This document shows, in pieces, positions 21,353-29,645 of a stretch of 64,000 nt of DNA. Under the pieces are notes generated by a model that did no database searches, was not told the origin of the DNA, and saw only the letters and a program-made list of their open reading frames with translations. The position numbers and the translations under genes were made by a program. Source of the DNA: CAVVDY01 sp963815775 (GTDB taxonomy: Bacteria > Acidobacteriota > Terriglobia > Terriglobales > Acidobacteriaceae); the NCBI GenBank assembly GCA_963815775.1, contig CAWFIB010000028.1, positions 153,299 to 217,298 on the forward strand, written 5' to 3'. Each line of letters begins with the position of its first letter. Within the stretch, counting starts at the first letter, position 1.

Positions 21353-22042
21353 ATGAAACTGCGTTCCTTCGCTTTGGCGTGCGGTGTGCTTCTGGTTCTT
21401 TCATGTTTCTCGACCCAAGGTTTTGCTGACGCATTTTGCACTGACCCCCCACCATACCAGTACCAGAGTTGCGGGGTAGTCGCGCCGACAAATACCTTTG
21501 TCGCTAACGTTCTCGGGTTCGGCGTTAACATGATTTTCCGTGGCTTTCACGCCGATTTCTCCAGCTCCATAAACGCGCTGGTCTTCAGAGACGGCGCACT
21601 GGTCTACACCGGCGCTGATACGCCTTTAAACACAGACATGCACCAATATCAATTCGCCAATCTGGTTCCGGCTAGCGAAGTGCAAACCGGAGATCAGATT
21701 GAACTCGTCCTGCACGTGAATGACCCGAACGGACCCCAGGATTACTACAGCTCAGAGCTAAACAAAAACTTAGACGGCCTCAACCACACTTGGGCCCAAA
21801 GGTTGACTAACGGCCAGTGCGTAATCATCGCCGGTCCGTGTACCTATGTGGGATTCGAGGACTTACCGATGCAGGAGGGCAGTGATTTCGATTACAACGA
21901 TTTCATGGCGTGGATTTTCGGAATGCATATCGATAACGGGGGTGTCGCTAACCTGAACTCAGTTCCCGAACCCTCTTCGATTCTGCTGCTGACGGGTGCT
22001 CCTCTGGCGTTCTTGCTGGGCAAGTTTAGACGTCGGCTGTAG
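21353..22042 (+). CDS. PEP-CTERM sorted exoprotein, paralogue 2
   Basis: Also 229 residues, and clearly homologous to the protein at 20311 along its whole length. Shared segments include DAFC(T/S)DP-PYQYQSCGVV, HADFSSSI-ALV, VLHVNDPNG-QDYYSS and QEGSDFDYNDF-AW. The signal peptide ends at GFA-DAF and the sorting tail reads SVPEPSSILLLTGAPLAFL then KFRRRL. The ATG at 21353 is preceded by GAGG; the frame open from 21302 adds 17 residues without signal-peptide character. Two copies of the 14-mer TGTGCGGAAAGGTA sit immediately upstream (21314-21341). Same localisation as paralogue 1; function unknown, likely structural or adhesive. Confidence 0.87.
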   Translation: MKLRSFALACGVLLVLSCFSTQGFADAFCTDPPPYQYQSCGVVAPTNTFVANVLGFGVNMIFRGFHADFSSSINALVFRDGALVYTGADTPLNTDMHQYQFANLVPASEVQTGDQIELVLHVNDPNGPQDYYSSELNKNLDGLNHTWAQRLTNGQCVIIAGPCTYVGFEDLPMQEGSDFDYNDFMAWIFGMHIDNGGVANLNSVPEPSSILLLTGAPLAFLLGKFRRRL

Positions 22043-22065
22043 TCCGCTGGTACTGCCTAACCTTG

Positions 22066-22092
22066 ACGCCGAAAGACACGCTCTTTCGGCGT
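22066..22092 (+). terminator. Terminator after PEP-CTERM paralogue 2
   Basis: A perfect 11-bp stem ACGCCGAAAGA/TCTTTCGGCGT with a 5-base loop, 24 bases past the stop, followed by a pyrimidine-rich tract. Confidence 0.75.
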
Positions 22093-22177
22093 TGCCCTTT
22101 CAGGCCGCCCCGTCGGCGTAAAGTGGGCACTGCCTTAAACTGAGATTGCACTTAATCCCCAGACAGGACTGTTACCC

Positions 22178-22456
22178 GTGACCGAACCAACCTATGAAGA
22201 ACTGAAAGCTAAATTGGCGGCGGCAGAACAGCAGCTCAAAGGTCGCAAACGCGGTTCCATTGACTTCAAAGTCAGCGAGAAGGGCGCGGTCAGCGTCTAT
22301 GGCCTGGGCCGCTTCCCTGTCACCCTGTACTACGAGCAGTGGGTCCGGCTACTTGAGAATGCTGATGCCCTGCGCGAATTCATGGAGCAGAACAAGTCCA
22401 GCCTCAAGCTCAAGACCGCCGAGCCAGCGGCTGGAGACGCTGGAGGGCAAAGCTAG
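22178..22456 (+). CDS. Small conserved protein of unknown function
   Basis: A 92-residue cytoplasmic protein starting with GTG at 22178. An N-terminal helix (TYEELKAKLAAAEQQLKGRK) leads into a compact region containing KVSEKGAVSVYGLGRFPVTL and YYEQWVRLLENADALREFM. I recall this YGLGRFPVTLY-EQW-LL pattern from short uncharacterised proteins in many phyla, but no function. The C-terminus is charged and Gly-rich. No membrane segment. It converges on the M48 peptidase gene across a hairpin. Confidence 0.65.
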   Translation: MTEPTYEELKAKLAAAEQQLKGRKRGSIDFKVSEKGAVSVYGLGRFPVTLYYEQWVRLLENADALREFMEQNKSSLKLKTAEPAAGDAGGQS

Positions 22457-22475
22457 AGGCTCGGCCTGCCGCCTT

Positions 22476-22501
22476 CCAGGGCGGTTATCCAACCGCCCTG
22501 G
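22476..22501. terminator. Hairpin between convergent genes
   Basis: A perfect 11-bp stem CCAGGGCGGTT/AACCGCCCTGG with the tetraloop ATCC lies between the small protein (stop at 22456) and the M48 protease (stop at 22517 on the minus strand). There is no T-run. Confidence 0.6.
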
Positions 22502-22516
22502 TCCGTCTAGTCTAGC

Positions 22517-23905
22517 TCACTGCCCTGTCGGATGGCCTGGACTTTCGCTCTCTGCTGCTGCCGGACAAGCGGGCGGCTCGAACAGGCTCATGTTCTCCTT
22601 CTTCCATTGCATCGAGCGGTGAATGCGGTTGTAGCCGCTGGGATGATCGAAGAAGATGAACTCCTCGATCGGTCCGGGCCGCATCTTGCGATACTCGCCC
22701 AGGTGTAGCGCGGCCCGGGCAAATCCGTCCGGCTGACGGCTGGCGTTCAGCCCGAACATGTCGGCTTCGGCTTCTTCCGTACGTGTCTGTGTGTTCTGGA
22801 TGGGCGTCAGCACGAAGAAGAAGATCGAGGCCAGAAGTACGACTAGCGGAAGAACCGCCGGGTCGCCAATCCCACGGATCTGCCACTTCTCGCCCCAGCG
22901 TGCCAGGCTCCAGTCCAGCGACCACTTCAGGAAACCGAAGAAGCAGACCGCTACGATCAGCATGAACATGATCGTCTTGGGAATGTGGTTGAGCACATAA
23001 TGCCCCATTTCGTGACCCATTACCGCTTCGATCTCTTCCGGTGAGCCACGACGCAGAAGATTGTCGTTCAGGGTGATGCGCATGGTCTGGCCGAAGCCGC
23101 TTACATTGGCGCTCATGCGCGTTGTCTGGCGCGAAGCATCAACCTCATAAACGTCATGCGCGGGAATGCCGTTGGCTTGCGCCATGGTGAGAATCGGTTG
23201 CGTGATCTTCGGATCGTTCAGCCGGGTGACCTTGTTGAATATTGGCACCAGGTAAACCGGGGCGATCATCACGGTGAACACGACGAAGACCATGGTGACC
23301 ACGGCCCCCCAAATCCACCAGGTACGCGGCAGCCGACGCACGATGGCGAACAGCAGGACGACCAGCGCGCCGCCCAGCACCACATTAATGGCGAGCCCCT
23401 TCATTTGATCGCCCAGCCACGGACCGAACGTCTGCGTCGCCAGGCCGTACTGGTGCTCGCGAATGTAGCCCTCGTAGATGGCCAGCGGAGCGCCAAGCAG
23501 GGTTACGACGATCAGGTATTCGACCCAGTAGAGGAAGGTCTGCAGCCAGCGAAACCGCGTGATACGCTCCGCCAGGTTGCGCATACCCGCCGACCAGCGA
23601 AGGTTCAGCAGCAGCAGGGCAACTACCGCCCCGTAAAGAAAGTCCCAAAGAATGAGCCAGTAACCGCCCTCGAAATAAGCAGTGGACCGGGCCTGGGCCG
23701 AGGCCGGCATCTCCGCCAAATACGCTTCGGTGGCGGCATCGACATCGAAATGATCGGACGCCTGCGCGGCAGCCGGAATCGTCGTAGGAATATCAATCTG
23801 GCTCTTGTCGAGCTTGGCTGCGTCGCCGGATTGTGCCAAACAGCAGCAGGTTAGCCATAGGAGCAACCCTGCGGTCGCGCCTAGTGTGCGGAAGTGTTTG
23901 GTCAT
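22517..23905 (-). CDS. M48 (Ste24/CAAX-type) membrane metalloprotease
   Basis: A 462-residue protein with a signal-like N-terminus, several hydrophobic segments and the zinc motif HEMGH (about residue 298-302, in EAVMGHEMGHYVLNHIPK). The third ligand is expected in EEAEADMFGLN (about 378). Upstream, ASRQTTRMSANVSGFGQTMRI matches the beta strand that positions substrate in CAAX prenyl protease 1 homologues. The C-terminal part (HPSGYNRIHRSMQWKKEN) also matches Ste24-type proteins, where an HPS segment precedes the final helix. In bacteria such enzymes act in membrane-protein quality control. Possible N-terminal Sec cleavage at CCCLAQ. Confidence 0.88.
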   Translation of the reverse strand: MTKHFRTLGATAGLLLWLTCCCLAQSGDAAKLDKSQIDIPTTIPAAAQASDHFDVDAATEAYLAEMPASAQARSTAYFEGGYWLILWDFLYGAVVALLLLNLRWSAGMRNLAERITRFRWLQTFLYWVEYLIVVTLLGAPLAIYEGYIREHQYGLATQTFGPWLGDQMKGLAINVVLGGALVVLLFAIVRRLPRTWWIWGAVVTMVFVVFTVMIAPVYLVPIFNKVTRLNDPKITQPILTMAQANGIPAHDVYEVDASRQTTRMSANVSGFGQTMRITLNDNLLRRGSPEEIEAVMGHEMGHYVLNHIPKTIMFMLIVAVCFFGFLKWSLDWSLARWGEKWQIRGIGDPAVLPLVVLLASIFFFVLTPIQNTQTRTEEAEADMFGLNASRQPDGFARAALHLGEYRKMRPGPIEEFIFFDHPSGYNRIHRSMQWKKENMSLFEPPACPAAAESESPGHPTGQ

Positions 23906-24042
23906 GTAGTTTCCTGTGTGTTGAAAGAGGATATTAGCCCAAGTCCAGTAGGATTACGATACGGTGGGACGAAAGGTTCCCATCTTCGGGTCAACAACTG
24001 ACCTCGCCGCCCCAGCCTCTTGTTGGAATGCCATAATCAAAC

Positions 24043-25200
24043 ATGCGCATCTTTCTCTCCGCGGGCGAAGCCTCCGGCGACATGTACGGTGCATGGCTTA
24101 TGGAAGCACTGCGGGAGGAGCTGCGTGGACGTAGCGAGCTGCAAGAGCTTGAGTTCTTTGGCGTCGGCGGCGCAGCGATGCGCGCCGCTGGCTGCGACCT
24201 GGTGGTTAATGCAGATGAGATCGCGGTAGTTGGACTGGCGGAGGTTGTGCGGCACCTTCTGCGCATTTACGGGCTCTTCCACAAAATCGTTCAGGAGGTC
24301 GAGCGCCGCCGTCCCGATGTGGCCGTCCTGGTTGATTTTCCCGATTTCAATCTACGGCTGGCACGCCAGCTTCATCGCCGCGGCATTCGCGTGGTCTATT
24401 ACGTCAGTCCGCAACTTTGGGCGTGGCGCCAGTCGCGCGTCGAGTTGGTCCGGAAGTACGTGGCGAAGATGTTAGTGATCTTCCCTTTCGAAAAGAAGTT
24501 CTACACCGACCACGGCGTGGATGCCGAATTTGTAGGGCATCCGCTTGCCGATGTGCCACTTCCCTCGTTGACCCGCGAAGACTTTGCGCAACCCTACGGC
24601 CTCGATCCATCCCGGACCTGGATCGCTCTCCTGCCGGGAAGCCGCCAGGGCGAGGTCAGCCGCATTTTTCCGACACTTTTGAAAACAGCACAACTTCTAG
24701 GCCCGGAATACGTTTACTTAGTTCCGGTGGCCTCTACCCTCAGGGCGCAATGGATGCGAACTTTTTTGCCGCACGGTCCGGAACTGACCGTCGTTCTCAC
24801 CGATGACGCGCAAGCCACGCTGGCCCACGCACGCGCCGCCGCGGTCGCGAGTGGAACCTCCACCTTGCAGGCGGCGCTGATCGGTACGCCGTTTGTGATG
24901 GTCTATCGCGTTGCGGCGTTATCCTGGAAATTCGGGCGGCCCCTGGTGAAGGTCGATCGCTTCGCTATGCCCAACCTGATTGCCAAACACGACATTGTCC
25001 CGGAGCTGGTGCAGGACAAATTCACCGCCGAACGGGTCGTCTCCGAGATCCGGCGCATCCTGCCGGATGGCAGTGAACGCGGCGCGATGGTCGAGGCATT
25101 TGGGGACCTACGTCACCGTTTGGGCGCCGATGCGTCTAATCTGCAGGCCAGCCGTCGGGCAGCCAGAGCGGTTCTCTCCGCCATGGGACGGGGAGCGTGA
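24043..25200 (+). CDS. lpxB: Lipid-A-disaccharide synthase
   Basis: A 385-residue GT-B glycosyltransferase (GT19) joining UDP-2,3-diacylglucosamine and lipid X in lipid A synthesis. The N-terminus MRIFLSAGEASGDMYGAWLM and the later VDFPDFNLRLARQLHRRGIR, YYVSPQLWAWRQSR, LPGSRQGEVSRIFPTLLKTA and ASGTSTLQAALIGTPFVMVY are LpxB signatures. Length is normal. This supports an LPS-bearing Gram-negative host. Its last four bases overlap a possible GTG start of the following gene, so the two are probably co-transcribed. Other lpx genes are not in the window. Confidence 0.97.
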   Translation: MRIFLSAGEASGDMYGAWLMEALREELRGRSELQELEFFGVGGAAMRAAGCDLVVNADEIAVVGLAEVVRHLLRIYGLFHKIVQEVERRRPDVAVLVDFPDFNLRLARQLHRRGIRVVYYVSPQLWAWRQSRVELVRKYVAKMLVIFPFEKKFYTDHGVDAEFVGHPLADVPLPSLTREDFAQPYGLDPSRTWIALLPGSRQGEVSRIFPTLLKTAQLLGPEYVYLVPVASTLRAQWMRTFLPHGPELTVVLTDDAQATLAHARAAAVASGTSTLQAALIGTPFVMVYRVAALSWKFGRPLVKVDRFAMPNLIAKHDIVPELVQDKFTAERVVSEIRRILPDGSERGAMVEAFGDLRHRLGADASNLQASRRAARAVLSAMGRGA

Positions 25201-25271
25201 GTATCTCAGGTGCATTTTCCCGTGTAAACTTTTCATCTATATTGACCAGCAGAGCAGGAGCTTTCTCCAGG

Positions 25272-27332
25272 ATGCAGAGCGCAGCGCGGCTTGCCCGGCG
25301 CACCTTATTTCCTATCGTCCTTGTTGCATTGTTGGCGCCGGCTTTGTTTGCCGCGGAACGCCCGCGGCTCCAAGTCGATGACTATGCAATCCAGGCTGTG
25401 GTAACCCCGCAGACCCACCAACTCAAGGCTCTGGCGCGCGTGAAGTTCACTGCGCTGGACGACATCACGATTGCCGTCTTCACCCTGCACAATGGGCTAA
25501 AGCCCACTCGAGTATTCGACGCTACGGGACAGCCGCTTACGGCCGAGCGCGTCAGCCAGGACGCCACCGTCCGGGTCTCCCTTCCTGGGACGCTCAGCAA
25601 AGGCAGCAGCACCAGCCTGACCTTCGAATATGAAGGGACGGTCCAGTCGGCGGACGACAGCCCGGTGCCTGGATTGAAGCTTGCCTACGTGGGGGATCCC
25701 TACACCTACCTGTTGTATGCGGGCGGATGGTTCCCCATGTCGGGCTATGGCACGAATCGCTTCACCTCAACGATCAGCGTCAGCGTGCCTGCGGGCTATT
25801 CGGTCATCGGCAGCGGCAAGCAGAGCACGGGAGAGTTCCCATCGTTCGGGGAAGCGCCGGAGCCTGATAGCTCTGGCCGCAAGAGCGCGCGCACGCAGCC
25901 GCTGCGGCTCGCCTCTCCTGCCGGCAACACCATTTACACCTTCACCTACGATAAGCCGAGCTTCCCGGGAACCATCCTGATTGGCAAGTATGTGCAGACC
26001 AAAAGCACTGAAGGCGGCCTCGACGTCACGGTCTACACATCCGAGCAAAACAAGCCCTATGCCGCGCAGTACGCCGACTCCGCCTCGAAAGCGTTCTTCT
26101 TCTACACCTCATCGTTCGGGCCAACCTACAGCAATAAGCTGAGCCTGGTGGAGTTGCCCAACGACACGGTTCCTTCAGCTTGGGCGCCGGAAATCGCTGC
26201 CATGTCGTCGCGAGCGTTCACCCAGAAGGTGAACTACCGCCTGGTCGCCAACACGGTCGCTCATCAGTGGTGGGGAACCATGGTGAGTCCGGCGGCGCGC
26301 AACGACTGGTGGATCAGCGACGGCTTTGCGCGCTACTCGGAGGCGCTCTATGTTGAGCACGTCGCCGGCCAGGCGGCGTTTGAAGAAGTGTCCACCGACA
26401 TGGAAGTCGGCGCTCTCGCCTACCAAACTGTCCCCCTTGCGGACGTCGGCAAGCTGGATACGTTCTCTCCCGAGTTTCAGTCGCTGACCAGCGACAAGGG
26501 CGCTGCCATCCTGAACATGTTGCGTTGGGTCATAGGAGAGCAGGCCTTCGACAAGACCATGCGCGATTTCCTGAGCCAGTACTCCGGCAAACCAGCGACC
26601 GTGCAGGACTTTCGCAAGATCGCGGAGCAGGATTCCGGCCAGCAGCTTACGTGGTTCTTCACCCAGTGGCTCGACTCCACCGGCGCCCCCGAGTTCAAGG
26701 ACAAGTACACGATTTACCGCATCCAGAAGGGCTTCCGCGTGGTGGGTGAGATCCAGCAGGACATGGACCTGTTCCGCATGCCGGTCGAGTTGAGAATCGA
26801 CACCGACGGCAAGACGGAAACCAAGCGCATCGAGGTGTCGGGCACCGATTCTGCCTATGAGGTCGAAACCTTCGGCAAGCCGCGCAAGATCACCATCGAT
26901 CCCGACAACCGCGTGCTGAAGAATTCACCTGAACTGAGGGTTCGTGCCTCCATCGTGCGCGGGCAGGCGGATGTTGAGCAGGGCGATTTGACGGAAGCGC
27001 TGAAGGAGTTCCAGAAGGCGCTGGACACCAACCGGAACAGTTCGCTGGCCCACTACCGCATCGCAGAGGTCTTCTTCCTGCAACACAACTATCAGGCAGC
27101 GGCCAACGCTTACCGCGAGGCGCTCAACGGCAACGGCGATCCCCGCTGGACTGAGGTCTGGAGCCATATCCGGCTGGGCAATATCTTCGACCTGACCGGC
27201 CAGCGTGAGCGCGCCACGAACGAGTATCGGCAGGCGCTGCAAACCAACGACAACACTGCCAACGCTCTGGATGAAGCGCGCAAGTACCTGCAAAGCCCCT
27301 ATCAGCCGCAGAGCAGCAGCAACGGGATGTAG
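25272..27332 (+). CDS. Exported M1-peptidase-like protein with degenerate zinc site and TPR tail
   Basis: A 686-residue protein if started at the ATG at 25272, preferred for AGGAG at 25256-25260 and an immediate signal peptide (LFPIVLVALLAPALFA). An in-frame GTG at 25197 overlaps the lpxB stop. An M1-like N-terminal beta domain is followed by the catalytic-type domain, but the position of HExxH reads NTVAHQWWG (about residue 327): the first His and the catalytic Glu are missing, and NEGFA reads SDGFA, so the third Glu ligand region also differs. The C-terminus has TPR units (QADVEQGDLTEALKEFQKAL, YQAAANAYREALN, RERATNEYRQAL). Probably a non-catalytic periplasmic binding protein derived from an aminopeptidase. 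Translationally linked to lpxB. Confidence 0.75.
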   Translation: MQSAARLARRTLFPIVLVALLAPALFAAERPRLQVDDYAIQAVVTPQTHQLKALARVKFTALDDITIAVFTLHNGLKPTRVFDATGQPLTAERVSQDATVRVSLPGTLSKGSSTSLTFEYEGTVQSADDSPVPGLKLAYVGDPYTYLLYAGGWFPMSGYGTNRFTSTISVSVPAGYSVIGSGKQSTGEFPSFGEAPEPDSSGRKSARTQPLRLASPAGNTIYTFTYDKPSFPGTILIGKYVQTKSTEGGLDVTVYTSEQNKPYAAQYADSASKAFFFYTSSFGPTYSNKLSLVELPNDTVPSAWAPEIAAMSSRAFTQKVNYRLVANTVAHQWWGTMVSPAARNDWWISDGFARYSEALYVEHVAGQAAFEEVSTDMEVGALAYQTVPLADVGKLDTFSPEFQSLTSDKGAAILNMLRWVIGEQAFDKTMRDFLSQYSGKPATVQDFRKIAEQDSGQQLTWFFTQWLDSTGAPEFKDKYTIYRIQKGFRVVGEIQQDMDLFRMPVELRIDTDGKTETKRIEVSGTDSAYEVETFGKPRKITIDPDNRVLKNSPELRVRASIVRGQADVEQGDLTEALKEFQKALDTNRNSSLAHYRIAEVFFLQHNYQAAANAYREALNGNGDPRWTEVWSHIRLGNIFDLTGQRERATNEYRQALQTNDNTANALDEARKYLQSPYQPQSSSNGM

Positions 27333-27514
27333 CGTGGAACGCCCGCGCCGGGACTGCACAGCCCGGCGAGAGATCTTCGACAGGCCCGGGCCGGTCGAGG
27401 TTCAGAAACCTTGCTTCCCTGCTGGCCAAAATGCCGCGCCACGCTTGCCAGCCGACGTATACTTTTTGTTCCGTTGGCGCGCACAGTTCGCGCAGGTTGA
27501 TTCTGGAGGACGTG

Positions 27515-28213
27515 ATGGCTTTCTTTGGAGCATTGAGGAGACTCAAGACGCCGGGAGCTGCTACAGACCCTGGCGTCGATTCGCGTGTGTGGACTCACGT
27601 CCGAACGCAACCCACAATGCAAGATGCGTATGGTACCTCCCTGACAAGTGAGACTCCGCAGCCGGCATCGGTGCCCGCGGGCGGTTGGGTACACGGTTTA
27701 ATGCCTCCGGACAGGCAGAGGTTGACGGGCGGTAATGCGCAAGCTATCGTTCGCGAGCTGGCCTTCCGGGGAGACACCCGGAGTCCTGACACGATCATGG
27801 CGGCCGGAGGCATGTTCCCGCGCGGAGGAACCCAATGGGGCACCGTGCAGGACAGCAATCGCGATCTCGATCCCGGCGGCCACGTGGGCTGGGGCTCGCC
27901 TGGAACCACTGTATTCGTCTCCTGTAGCCGTTCTTATCGAATCGCCAAGGGTTTTTCCGGAAGCACCTACGTCTATCTGGTGCGCGTCAATAACGGCGTG
28001 GACATTTCCAATTTCGGCACCCCTGGGCCTAGCATGCAGTGCGAGGTATGTGCGCTGTTTGGAGTGAAATTCGAGGACATCCTGGGCGTCAAGGTAATCG
28101 CCAGCGGAAACGTCTACCGCAACGCCCACTTCGCGGCTGGCGGCCTGTCGGTCGGGCAGATGAACGCGGCGCTGGATTTGCTGGCGAACGGACAAGCCGT
28201 GCAACCGGTTTAG
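27515..28213 (+). CDS. Putative ADP-ribosyltransferase (pertussis/cholera-toxin-like fold)
   Basis: A 232-residue protein. The ATG at 27515 follows GGAGG; the frame is open from 27431 but the extra 28 residues look non-coding. The motif order fits R-S-E mono-ADP-ribosyltransferases: FRGDTRSP (R85), then GGMFPRGG, H123, TTVFVSCSRSYRIAKGF (Ser-x-Ser, S136/S138), STYVYLVRVNNGVDIS, and finally MQCEVCALFGVKFEDI with Q175-C-E177 as the Q/E-x-E motif. Such enzymes move ADP-ribose from NAD to a protein, nucleic acid or small molecule. No signal peptide is evident and the N-terminal 70 residues are Pro/Gly/Thr-rich. No immunity or secretion gene is adjacent. Fold assignment is by motif reading only. 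Confidence 0.65.
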   Translation: MAFFGALRRLKTPGAATDPGVDSRVWTHVRTQPTMQDAYGTSLTSETPQPASVPAGGWVHGLMPPDRQRLTGGNAQAIVRELAFRGDTRSPDTIMAAGGMFPRGGTQWGTVQDSNRDLDPGGHVGWGSPGTTVFVSCSRSYRIAKGFSGSTYVYLVRVNNGVDISNFGTPGPSMQCEVCALFGVKFEDILGVKVIASGNVYRNAHFAAGGLSVGQMNAALDLLANGQAVQPV

Positions 28214-28233
28214 AGGGTGTGTTAACACGCCCT
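28214..28233. repeat. 20-bp palindrome between convergent genes
   Basis: AGGGTGTGTTAACACGCCCT is self-complementary apart from one T-G pair. It lies just past the stop of the ADP-ribosyltransferase-like gene and may serve as a short terminator or a protein-binding site. Confidence 0.4.
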
Positions 28234-28318
28234 TGGTCCACGTCCTTCTTAGAACCCCATCCTCGTTGTTCGCCCTGGCATTTTGAAGGAACGCTATTTC
28301 TCAACGAACGCTCGCGTT

Positions 28319-29497
28319 CTACCCGATTGTTTGCACCTCTACTGACAGCACCGCGGGCAAATCACGCACGATAGGATTCCAGCTATCCCCGCCATCGGCT
28401 GAGGCGTAGACCTGTCCGCCGGTCGTGCCGAAGTAAATCCCGCACTCGTCCAGCGTATCGACGGCCATCGCATCGCGCAGTACATTCACGTAGCAGTTGG
28501 CCTGCGGCAGACCGTTGGTGAGCGCCTCCCAGTCGTTGCCACCAGTGCGGCTGCGGTACACGCGGAGCTTGCCCTCGGGCGGATAGTGCTCGCCATCGCT
28601 CTTGATGGGCACAACGTAAATCGTCTCCGGCTCGTGGGAGTGTACGTCGATGACAAAACCAAAGTCGGTCGGCAGGTTGCCGCTAACTTCATGCCAGTTA
28701 TCGCCGGCATCGTCGCTGCGCATCACATCCCAGTGCTTCTGCATGAAGAGCGTTCCCGGCTTCTTCGGACTCATCGCGACGTGATGCACACAGTGGCCGA
28801 TCTCGGCGTTGGGGTCAGGAATGTACTGCGAGTGGAGCCCGTGGTTGATCGGCTTCCAGGTTGCACCGCCGTCCTCGGTGCGGAAGGCCCCCGCCGCGGA
28901 GATCGCGATATACATCCGCTTCGGGTCGCTCGGGTCAAGGATGATAGTGTGCAGGCACATGCCGCCCGCGCCCGGCTGCCAGTTGGGGCCGGTACCGTGG
29001 CCGCGCAGGCCGGACATCTCGTGCCAGGTGGTCGCGCCGTCAGTACTGCGAAAGATGGCCGCATCTTCCACTCCGGCATAGACCGTGTCGGGATCGCTGA
29101 GCGACGGTTCCAGATGCCACACCCGCTTGAACTCCCACGGATGCTGCTTGCCGTCGTAGAACTGGTGCGTGGTGAGCGGCTTGCCTGTCTCGGCCGAGGT
29201 GTCATAGACGAACTTGTTGCTCTCTCCCTTGCTGAAGCCCATCGGGTCTTTGTCTAACGGCCCGGCCGGGGTAGTCCATGTCTTGCCGCCATCGTCGGAG
29301 CGCTGAATGATCTGCCCGAACCACCCGCTGGTCTGCGAGACATAGATGCGGTCCGGATTCACCGGCGAGCCCTTCATGTGGTAGATCTCCCAGCCGCCGA
29401 AGTGGGGGCCGCTGACCTCCCAATTCTGACGCTTACCGTCGGAGGTCAGGATGAATGCGCCTTTGCGTGTGCCTGCCAGCACGCGAACTTTGCTCAT
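28319..29497 (-). CDS. BNR/Asp-box beta-propeller protein (sialidase-fold)
   Basis: A 392-residue protein with five Asp-box-like turns: SDDGGKTW, STDGATTW, TEDGGATW, SDDAGDNW and SADGGDSW, the hairpins of sialidase/VPS10-type propellers. The opening RVLAGTRKGAFILTSDGKRQ is typical of the WD40/YVTN/BNR exo-alpha-sialidase annotation group in soil bacteria. No signal peptide, so probably cytoplasmic. Catalytic sialidase Arg triad and Tyr are not evident, so an enzymatic glycosidase role is not supported. AAGGAG sits 8 bases before the ATG at 29497. Likely a single-gene unit. Confidence 0.8.
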   Translation of the reverse strand: MSKVRVLAGTRKGAFILTSDGKRQNWEVSGPHFGGWEIYHMKGSPVNPDRIYVSQTSGWFGQIIQRSDDGGKTWTTPAGPLDKDPMGFSKGESNKFVYDTSAETGKPLTTHQFYDGKQHPWEFKRVWHLEPSLSDPDTVYAGVEDAAIFRSTDGATTWHEMSGLRGHGTGPNWQPGAGGMCLHTIILDPSDPKRMYIAISAAGAFRTEDGGATWKPINHGLHSQYIPDPNAEIGHCVHHVAMSPKKPGTLFMQKHWDVMRSDDAGDNWHEVSGNLPTDFGFVIDVHSHEPETIYVVPIKSDGEHYPPEGKLRVYRSRTGGNDWEALTNGLPQANCYVNVLRDAMAVDTLDECGIYFGTTGGQVYASADGGDSWNPIVRDLPAVLSVEVQTIG

Positions 29498-29645
29498 AAG
29501 TGCTCCTTAGAGGAAGGGCGAGATGGAACTCGCCTCCAACGCTTGAGGGATTCGGAAAGCGAATAGTGTAGCGCGAAAGGCGATGGGGCCACGTGAAAGC
29601 ATCCCGCTTTTTGAGCGATTCGTCCCGGAAGGCGCCCCGGCAAAT

